20,609 nt of DNA from positions 1-20,609 of the forward strand of contig DASWMP010000296.1 of NCBI GenBank assembly GCA_036399695.1, read 5' to 3'. The translations under genes were made by a program, and so were the position numbers. Source of the DNA: DASVEE01 sp036399695. Lineage in GTDB: Bacteria > Acidobacteriota > Thermoanaerobaculia > Gp7-AA8. The notes below the pieces were generated by a model. It was not told the DNA's origin, ran no database searches, and saw only the letters and a program-made list of their open reading frames with translations. Below are positions 15,060 through 20,609 of the stretch, piece by piece; the stretch's first letter is position 1; each line of letters begins with the position of its first letter.

Positions 15060-15332
15060 CTACGCCAGCTCCGCCCCATCCTCATCCGCGTAGCACCACA
15101 CCCACGTCTCCCCCCGTTCGGCCGAACGCACCACCGGGTGCTTCGTCCGGTGATAGTGCTTCGTGGCGTGCTTGTTCTTCGAGGAATCGCAGCAGCCCAT
15201 ATGGCTGCACTCGAGGCAAGTGCGCAGATGGACCCAGGAGTCCCCCGACTTCAGGCATTCCTCACACCCAGCCGTATTCGGCTTGCGGTCGTAGGCTTCG
15301 CGGGTCACGGCGTCGAGATGCTGGCAGCTCAT
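15060..15332 (-). CDS. Small UBP-type zinc-finger protein
   Basis: A 90-residue protein consisting almost entirely of a zf-UBP-like domain. Seen are CQHL (Cys3, His5), CEEC, the core SWVHLRTCLECSHMGCCD, and a His-rich run (KHATKHYHRTKHPVV), followed by WVWCYADEDG. In eukaryotes this fold binds the ubiquitin C-terminus. Stand-alone bacterial versions occur with no known ubiquitin partner, so the role is open. The ATG at 15332 is chosen because the cysteine motif starts right after it and a TACCAT box lies eight bases upstream (15346-15341). The frame is open much further upstream (to 15722), but that extension crosses two terminator hairpins and an inverted repeat and is not credible. Confidence 0.8.
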   Translation of the reverse strand: MSCQHLDAVTREAYDRKPNTAGCEECLKSGDSWVHLRTCLECSHMGCCDSSKNKHATKHYHRTKHPVVRSAERGETWVWCYADEDGAELA

Positions 15333-15346
15333 GGCGGACGATGGTA
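15333..15346 (-). promoter_or_regulatory. Putative leaderless promoter (-10) of the UBP zinc-finger gene
   Basis: On the minus strand TACCAT is followed by eight bases (CGTCCGCC) and ATG at 15332; no Shine-Dalgarno is visible. Confidence 0.4.
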
Positions 15347-15424
15347 TCCCAGCCGATGTGATCCCGCTCACAAGACGCCCGCCCGCCTTCCCCCACAATC
15401 CGCCGCACCGAACATTGCTGTTCC

Positions 15425-15458
15425 AAAGGGGGCGTACCGACGCCCCCTTTTCATTTTC
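15425..15458 (+). terminator. Hairpin terminator, plus strand
   Basis: An 11-bp stem AAAGGGGGCGT (15425-15435) and ACGCCCCCTTT (15440-15450) with a 4-base loop, followed by T-rich sequence (TTCATTTT). No plus-strand gene is recognised just upstream, so it may end a short RNA or a transcript running through the region. Confidence 0.65.
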
Positions 15459-15647
15459 CGGGGTATCCATGGACGACACGAACTGCCGCGGTAAGAAACG
15501 GGTGAGCGGGTGATGCTTGCCGGGCAGATCAAAGTCCGTGGCGAAGGCAAGACGTGGTGAGCTTGCCGTAGTGGACGGGGAGGACCCTCCTCCTACCTGT
15601 CCGATGGGTGTGGCGCGGACTCTGGACCGTTCGCGCGCGGGCGTGCT
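15459..15647 (+). other. Gene-free stretch between two terminators, possible structured RNA
   Basis: No convincing coding sequence. Signs of structure are a hairpin GGAGGA-CCC-TCCTCC (15579-15593) enclosed by GTAG and CTAC, and the alternating segments CTTGCC (15516-15521), GGCAAG (15546-15551) and CTTGCC (15562-15567). The middle segment can pair with either neighbour, but not both. A strong terminator follows. I do not recognise a known RNA family (it does not resemble 6S, RNase P, SRP RNA or tmRNA to my eye). Confidence 0.3.
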
Positions 15648-15685
15648 GATGCCGGCGGGGTGACCCGCCGGCATCGTTTTTTTTT
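15648..15685 (+). terminator. Strong rho-independent terminator, plus strand
   Basis: A perfect 12-bp GC-rich stem, GATGCCGGCGGG (15648-15659) and CCCGCCGGCATC (15664-15675), with loop GTGA, followed by G and nine T. It has the classic form and must end a plus-strand transcript that starts upstream, where no protein gene is visible. Confidence 0.88.
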
Positions 15686-15707
15686 GGCCGCCTGCGGGCA
15701 TCGGCAA

Positions 15708-15826
15708 GTGGAGGACGGACAATCCTGTCCGTCACGCCAGAGCTGGCGCGGGCAGGCCGTACATCGCACACCCGGACTCTTCGTGGCTACTTTCTGGCGT
15801 GACGGACAAGATTGTCCGTCCTCCAC
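15708..15826. repeat. Mobile-like inverted-repeat element, copy 2
   Basis: Arms 15708-15740 and 15794-15826 are 33-bp inverted repeats with one mismatch, around a 53-bp centre. The outer 26 bases of the left arm are identical to those of the copy at 14308. The two copies lie 1.4 kb apart and flank the palindrome array and the UBP gene. The central sequences are largely different. Confidence 0.85.
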
Positions 15827-15930
15827 TCGCTTGCCGCTTCTAACGAGAGGCCACAACCAAACCTACCGGGCCCATCCGCCGTCCTCCCGCCCTCCCGCGT
15901 GACTCTTTTTTCCTACACGGACTTTTTCGG

Positions 15931-16064
15931 GAGTGTTTTCACTTTCGAAACTGCTATTATTGGTAGCAGTCCATCCGGCCCAAGAGAGAAAGTGTGTGTT
16001 CAGGTTCGTCTCTTTGTCCGAGGGATTCGTCCGCACGATGTGCAGTCCAAGGAAAAAATTACGA
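15931..16064 (+). promoter_or_regulatory. Promoter and leader region of the giant cadherin-like gene
   Basis: This is the most AT-rich patch of the neighbourhood. TATTAT (15955-15960) is a likely -10; no good -35 stands out upstream. AAGGA (16049-16053) lies eleven bases before the ATG at 16065, a slightly long spacing. The leader would be about 100 bases. Confidence 0.4.
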
Positions 16065-19000
16065 ATGAATACGAAACGCCGTTTCGCCGCGTCCACGTTC
16101 GCGTTGGTCTTTGCAATCGTCTTCCCGATGATGGCGACTGCCGCGACGTCGGAATTCAGCGTCCTGATGAACGTCGATCCGACTGCCAACCCGGTCACCG
16201 GCTGCACCGTGACTGAAGAGGGGCAGATCATGACGGGCGTCGATCAGATCCTGATCGCCACCGTCACGACCGATGCCGGTACCGGTGTCGGCATGGTGAC
16301 CTCGCTCGTGCGGCGCGTGTGCACCAACGGCGCTTTCGGCGGGCCGATCAACGTCGCTCCCCCGTCGCCTCCCTGGGGCGTCGGCTACAACACGACGAAC
16401 GGCCGGGTCATCGTCGAGACGGCCATTCCGTTCAGCGTTCTCGGCGGCTCGCTGCCGGAGTCGACGCAGCTCGGCTTCATCGGCCGTAACGGCGATTCCG
16501 TCCACGTCGCCTTCCACCAAGGCTTCAATCCCGTCAGCTATCCCTACTGGACCAACGGCCGCACCCGCGCCGTCCGTCCGTTCGGCGTCCACAACATCGT
16601 CCTCGACGGCGACAACGCCGACTGGGGCAAGATCGGCGAGCTCCTGCCCGGGATCGCTTCCGGCGGGACCAACGTCCTCCGCATCCATAAAGTCTTTGCC
16701 TACGGCAGCGACACCCATTTCTTCTTCCAGTTCGACGCCCGCGTCAACGATAGCGCCCCCAACCAGGCGCCCACGGTGACGAACGACACCTTCAGCATCG
16801 CCGAGAACACCCCCAACGGCACGCAGGTCAACCCGGGCGATCCGGTCCAGTTCAACGACCCCGACATCGGCCAGAACCACACCTTCTCGATCGTCGCCGG
16901 CGATCCGAACAACATCTTTTCCATCGACAACAACGGCATCATCACGGTGCAGGACAGCTCGTTCCTCGACTTCGAGACGCAGCCGGCCACCTATAACCTC
17001 ACGGTCCGCGTGATCGACGACGGCTCGCCGCAGGAAAGCGGTGACGCCACGATCACCATCCACATCACGAACGTGAACGAAGAGCCGTTCATCACCAACC
17101 AGTCCTTCCATGTGGCGGAGAACAGCCCCCTCGGCACGAACGTGCAGCCGGGCCCCGTCACCGCCACCGACCCGGACGGCAACACGCTGAGCTACGCCAT
17201 CATCGGCGGCAACACCGGCAACGCCTTCACGATCAACGCGGCCACCGGCCAGATCAGCGTCGCCGGCCCTCTCGACCGCGAGACCCTCGCCACCTACAAC
17301 CTGACGATCCAGGTCACCGAGACGACCGGCGCCGGCCTCACCGCCACCGCCACCGCCACGATCACGATCGACAACGTCAATGAAGGGCCGACCGTGAACC
17401 CGGGCAGCTTCTCGGTCAACGAGAACGCCCCGAACGGCACGGTCGTCGGCAACGCCACGTTCACCGACCCGGACGGTCCGGGCGCGAACTGGTCGATCGT
17501 CAGCGGCAATACCGGTGGCGCCTTCGCCATCAACGCCGCCACCGGCCAGATCACCGTTGCCAACTCCGCGGCCGTCGACTGGGACACGACCCCCGCCTTC
17601 AACCTCACGGTGCAGGTGAGCGACGGCGGTACGCCGAATCTCTCCGACACCGAAGTCATCACCATCTCCGTCACCCCCGCCAACGACGCGCCGGTCAACA
17701 GCGTGCCGGGTCCGCAGGTGACGCTCGAAGAGACGGCGCTGCTGTTCCCCGGCAACCTCTCGGTCAGCGACGCCGACGCCACCAGCCTGCAGGTCACGCT
17801 CTCGGTGACGAACGGCACGTTCTCGCTCAGCGGCATCGCCGGCCTCTCGTTCAGCGTGGGCGACGGCACGGCCGACGCGACGATGACGTTCACCGGCACG
17901 ATCGCCGCCATCAACGCGGCCCTCAACGGCTCCTCTTATCTGCCGGCCGTGAACTACTGGGGCCTCGCGCAGCTCCAGATCGTCTCGAACGACCTCGGCG
18001 CCACCGGCTTCGGCGGCCCGCTCACCGATACCGACACCGTCCAGATCTCGGTCAACTCCGTGAACGACGCCCCGGTCAACACGGTGCCGGGCGCGCAGGT
18101 CACGAATGAAGACACCCCGGTGACGATCAACGGCATCTCCATCGCCGACGTCGAAGCGGGCGCCGGCCTCGGCACCGTGCAGGTGACGCTCGCCACCGTC
18201 AACGGCACGATGACTCTCGGCAGCACGGCCGGTCTCTCGTTCATCATCGGCGACGGCACGGCCGACGCGAACCTGGTGTTCACCGGCACGGTCGCCAACG
18301 TCAACGCCGCCCTCGCGGGGCTGATCTACACGCCGCTGCCGAACTACAGCGGCGCCGACCAGATCACCCTGACGACGGACGACCAGGGCAACAGCGGCAA
18401 CGGCGGCCCGATGACCGACACGGACGTCATCCCCATCACCGTCACGGCCGTCAACGACGCGCCGTTCAACACGGTGCCGGGCGCGCAGTCGGTCAATGAA
18501 GACTCCCCGCTGAACCTCGGCTCGTCGATCTTCATCTCCGACGCCGACGCCGGCCCGGCGGACAACCTCCAGGTCACGCTCTCCGCGACCAACGGCACGC
18601 TGACCCTCGGCAGCATGGTGGGCCTGGCGTTCACCATCGGCGACGGCACCGCCGACGCCACCATGACCTTCACCGGCACGAGGGCGGCGATCAACGCCGC
18701 CATGACGGGCCTCACGTTCTCGCCGGCTCCCGACTACGCCGGCGCAGCGCAGATCACCATCACGACGAACGATCTCGGCAACACCGGCGGCCCCGCCGCC
18801 ACCGACACCGACTCGATCGCCGTCACGGTCAACCCCGTCAACGACGCGCCGGTCCTCACGGTCCCGGTCTCGGCGATGACGAACGAAGACACACCGGGCG
18901 TCCTCAACGGCATCTCGGTTGCCGACATCGACGCCGGCACCGGTCAGGTGACGATCTCGCTCAGCACGACGGCCGGCACGACCACGCTGGCGACGACCGC

Positions 19001-20609
19001 CGGCCTGTCGTTCACCACGGGCGATGGCACCGCCGACGCGTCGATGGTCTTCTCCGGCACGCTCGCCGCCGTGAACGCCGCCCTCAACGGGATGACGTTC
19101 ACGCCCGCCGCGAACGTCTCCGGTGGCAGCACCTTCACCATCTCGGTCAATGACAACGGCAACACCGGCACGGGCGGCGCGCTGACGGACAACGATTCGT
19201 TCATCATCGCGATCAACGCGGTCAACGACGCCCCGGTCAACACTGTCCCGGCGACGCAGACCACGCCGGAAGACACTCCGCTGGCCATCGGCGGCGTCTC
19301 GATCGCCGACGTCGACGTCGGCCCCGGCGACAACGTCCAGGTCACGCTCAGCACGACGAACGGCACCCTGACGCTCGGCGTCACGGGCGGTCTGGCCTTC
19401 ACCGTCGGTGACGGTTCGGCCGATACGACGATGACGTTCACCGGCACGCTCGCCTCCGTCAACACGGCGCTGGCGTCGCTCAGCTTCAGCCCGGCCGCCA
19501 ACTTCAGCGGCACCGCGACCATCACGGTTGCGACGGACGATCTCGGCAACACGCCGGCTCCGAACGCCACCGACACCGATTCGTTCGACGTCACGGTCAC
19601 GGCCGTGAACGACGCCCCGGTCAACACCGTGCCGGGCGCGCAGATCGTCGGTGAAGACGCGCCGCTCACCTTCGCCGGCACGATCTCGGTTGCGGACCTC
19701 GATGCGGCCGGTGACACCGTCGAGGTGACGCTCGGCGTCACCAACGGCACGCTGACCCTCAGCGGCACGACGGGCCTCAGCTTCACGGCAGGCGACGGCA
19801 CGGCCGACGCCACGATGGTCTTCACCGGCACGCTGACGAACGTCAACGCCGCCCTCAACGGCCTGCAGTACCTCCCGAACGCGAACTACTTCGGCGCCGA
19901 CACGCTGTCGATCACGACGAGCGATCTCGGCAACAACGGTTCGGGCGGCGCCCAGACCGACAACGACACGGTCGCGATCACCGTCACGTCGCAGAACGAC
20001 GCGCCGGTCCTCGCCGGCACCGGCACGGTCGGCTACACCGAAGGCGCCCCGGCGGTCACGCTGGCGCCGTCGCTCACGATCACGGACGTCGACAGCACGA
20101 ACCTCAGCGGCGCCTCGGTGACGATCTCCGGTAACGCGCAGCTCGGCGCCGACGATCTGACCTGGACGCTCCCGGCCGGCATCACGGCCAACGACCTCGT
20201 GGCCGGCTCGGGCGTGGTCACCTTCTCCGGCGTCGCCTCGGTCGCCGATTACCAGACCCTCCTCCGCAGCGTCGCGTACCTCAGCACGAGCAACAACCCG
20301 TCGACGGCACCGCGCGGCATCGACTTCCAGGTCACGGACGACCTGGGGGCGACGAGCAACGTGGCCTCGGTGCAGGTGAACGTCACGGCGACGAACGACG
20401 CGCCGGCCTTTACCTCCGTGGCCGTCACGGCCGCGACCGAGGACGCCGCGTACACGTACAACGTGACCACTTCGGACCCTGACGTCGGCGACACGCGCAC
20501 GATCACGGCGCCGACCAAGCCTGCGTGGCTGACGCTCGTCGACAACGGCGACGGTACGGCTACGCTCAGCGGCACGCCGACCAACTCTGACGTTGGCGTT
20601 CACAACGTG
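16065..20609 (+). CDS. Giant secreted cadherin/Ig-like repeat protein, 3' end beyond the window
   Basis: The frame runs uninterrupted for 1515 codons to the window edge. Residues 1-27 are a Sec signal peptide (MNTKRRFAASTFALVFAIVF, then ATA-A). Residues 28-232 form an N-terminal beta-rich region ending in a DGDNADWGKI...THFFFQFDARV module. Three cadherin-like repeats follow (from about 233, 338 and 439: SIAEN, HVAEN, SVNEN with DPD and NxxNEEP-type linkers). Six closely similar 127-130-residue repeats start at NDAP, residues 540, 667, 797, 926, 1054 and 1182 (each with EDTP-like and GDGTADATMTFTGT segments). Two divergent repeats start at 1311 and 1444, the last resembling an Ig-like putative-glycan domain. 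It is likely a surface or released adhesin or matrix protein; the C-terminal sorting signal is not visible. Confidence 0.93.
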   Translation, partial: MNTKRRFAASTFALVFAIVFPMMATAATSEFSVLMNVDPTANPVTGCTVTEEGQIMTGVDQILIATVTTDAGTGVGMVTSLVRRVCTNGAFGGPINVAPPSPPWGVGYNTTNGRVIVETAIPFSVLGGSLPESTQLGFIGRNGDSVHVAFHQGFNPVSYPYWTNGRTRAVRPFGVHNIVLDGDNADWGKIGELLPGIASGGTNVLRIHKVFAYGSDTHFFFQFDARVNDSAPNQAPTVTNDTFSIAENTPNGTQVNPGDPVQFNDPDIGQNHTFSIVAGDPNNIFSIDNNGIITVQDSSFLDFETQPATYNLTVRVIDDGSPQESGDATITIHITNVNEEPFITNQSFHVAENSPLGTNVQPGPVTATDPDGNTLSYAIIGGNTGNAFTINAATGQISVAGPLDRETLATYNLTIQVTETTGAGLTATATATITIDNVNEGPTVNPGSFSVNENAPNGTVVGNATFTDPDGPGANWSIVSGNTGGAFAINAATGQITVANSAAVDWDTTPAFNLTVQVSDGGTPNLSDTEVITISVTPANDAPVNSVPGPQVTLEETALLFPGNLSVSDADATSLQVTLSVTNGTFSLSGIAGLSFSVGDGTADATMTFTGTIAAINAALNGSSYLPAVNYWGLAQLQIVSNDLGATGFGGPLTDTDTVQISVNSVNDAPVNTVPGAQVTNEDTPVTINGISIADVEAGAGLGTVQVTLATVNGTMTLGSTAGLSFIIGDGTADANLVFTGTVANVNAALAGLIYTPLPNYSGADQITLTTDDQGNSGNGGPMTDTDVIPITVTAVNDAPFNTVPGAQSVNEDSPLNLGSSIFISDADAGPADNLQVTLSATNGTLTLGSMVGLAFTIGDGTADATMTFTGTRAAINAAMTGLTFSPAPDYAGAAQITITTNDLGNTGGPAATDTDSIAVTVNPVNDAPVLTVPVSAMTNEDTPGVLNGISVADIDAGTGQVTISLSTTAGTTTLATTAGLSFTTGDGTADASMVFSGTLAAVNAALNGMTFTPAANVSGGSTFTISVNDNGNTGTGGALTDNDSFIIAINAVNDAPVNTVPATQTTPEDTPLAIGGVSIADVDVGPGDNVQVTLSTTNGTLTLGVTGGLAFTVGDGSADTTMTFTGTLASVNTALASLSFSPAANFSGTATITVATDDLGNTPAPNATDTDSFDVTVTAVNDAPVNTVPGAQIVGEDAPLTFAGTISVADLDAAGDTVEVTLGVTNGTLTLSGTTGLSFTAGDGTADATMVFTGTLTNVNAALNGLQYLPNANYFGADTLSITTSDLGNNGSGGAQTDNDTVAITVTSQNDAPVLAGTGTVGYTEGAPAVTLAPSLTITDVDSTNLSGASVTISGNAQLGADDLTWTLPAGITANDLVAGSGVVTFSGVASVADYQTLLRSVAYLSTSNNPSTAPRGIDFQVTDDLGATSNVASVQVNVTATNDAPAFTSVAVTAATEDAAYTYNVTTSDPDVGDTRTITAPTKPAWLTLVDNGDGTATLSGTPTNSDVGVHNV

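Noticed and set aside
15333..15722. N-terminal extension of the UBP zinc-finger protein to 220 residues
   Set aside because: It crosses two hairpin terminators and part of an inverted-repeat element and has no recognisable domain.
16059..20603. A 1514-codon open frame on the minus strand
   Set aside because: It is the antisense of the plus-strand cadherin-like gene. Its translation is Arg/Val/Gly/Asp-rich with no domain, while the plus frame gives a signal peptide and clear repeats. GC-rich third positions keep the opposite strand open.

Overview
The window is about 20.6 kb of GC-rich bacterial chromosome with strong C/G third-position bias. It is most likely from an Acidobacteriota lineage, perhaps Thermoanaerobaculia-like. 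That is an inference from the gene types (a very large secreted cadherin-type protein with a particular N-terminal domain, a selenocysteine formate dehydrogenase with an NrfD partner, TPR proteins), from the many families of short palindromic intergenic repeats, and from several genes that look leaderless. No rRNA or tRNA gene was seen to settle the taxonomy.

Left part (1-5850, + strand): a three-gene formate dehydrogenase module. The catalytic subunit (117-3161) is interrupted by an in-frame UGA at codon 181, which the context shows to be selenocysteine. A 7-bp stem with a GGTCT loop, the bacterial SECIS, lies 12-30 nt downstream of it. Next come a four-cluster iron-sulfur subunit with a C-terminal membrane anchor (3281-4066) and an NrfD/PsrC-type membrane subunit overlapping it by 4 nt (4063-4953). 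Together they would oxidise formate and pass electrons to the quinone pool. A GDSL/SGNH lipoprotein esterase follows. Arrays of a 9-bp repeat built on TCCCATAGG sit between these genes and run into their stop codons.

Middle (5870-9900): an RDD-family membrane protein, a two-gene unit of a small protein and a nucleotidyltransferase (possible toxin-antitoxin type), and a 736-aa membrane-spanning TPR protein with FxFD repeats, all on the minus strand. A divergent promoter separates the TPR gene from ridA on the plus strand.

Right part (9900-20609): a 105-bp inverted repeat, a secreted matrixin-like zinc metalloprotease with a carboxypeptidase-regulatory-like domain, a composite palindromic element, and a minus-strand GAF-PAS-PAS-GGDEF-EAL cyclic-di-GMP protein with both catalytic motifs intact. 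Then comes a gene-free stretch with a mobile-like inverted repeat and a striking array of about two dozen short palindromes centred every ~21.3 bp (14518-15000). After that are a small UBP-type zinc-finger protein, two strong hairpin terminators, a second inverted-repeat copy, and the start of a giant secreted cadherin/Ig-like repeat protein (16065 to beyond the window end). The last gene is the true coding strand there; the long open frame opposite it is a shadow.

Most notable: the selenocysteine-recoded formate dehydrogenase with its SECIS; the helically phased palindrome array; a recurring TAnnnT-6-to-8-nt-start arrangement that predicts leaderless mRNAs; repeats that supply the stop codons of two genes; and the small-protein/nucleotidyltransferase pair.
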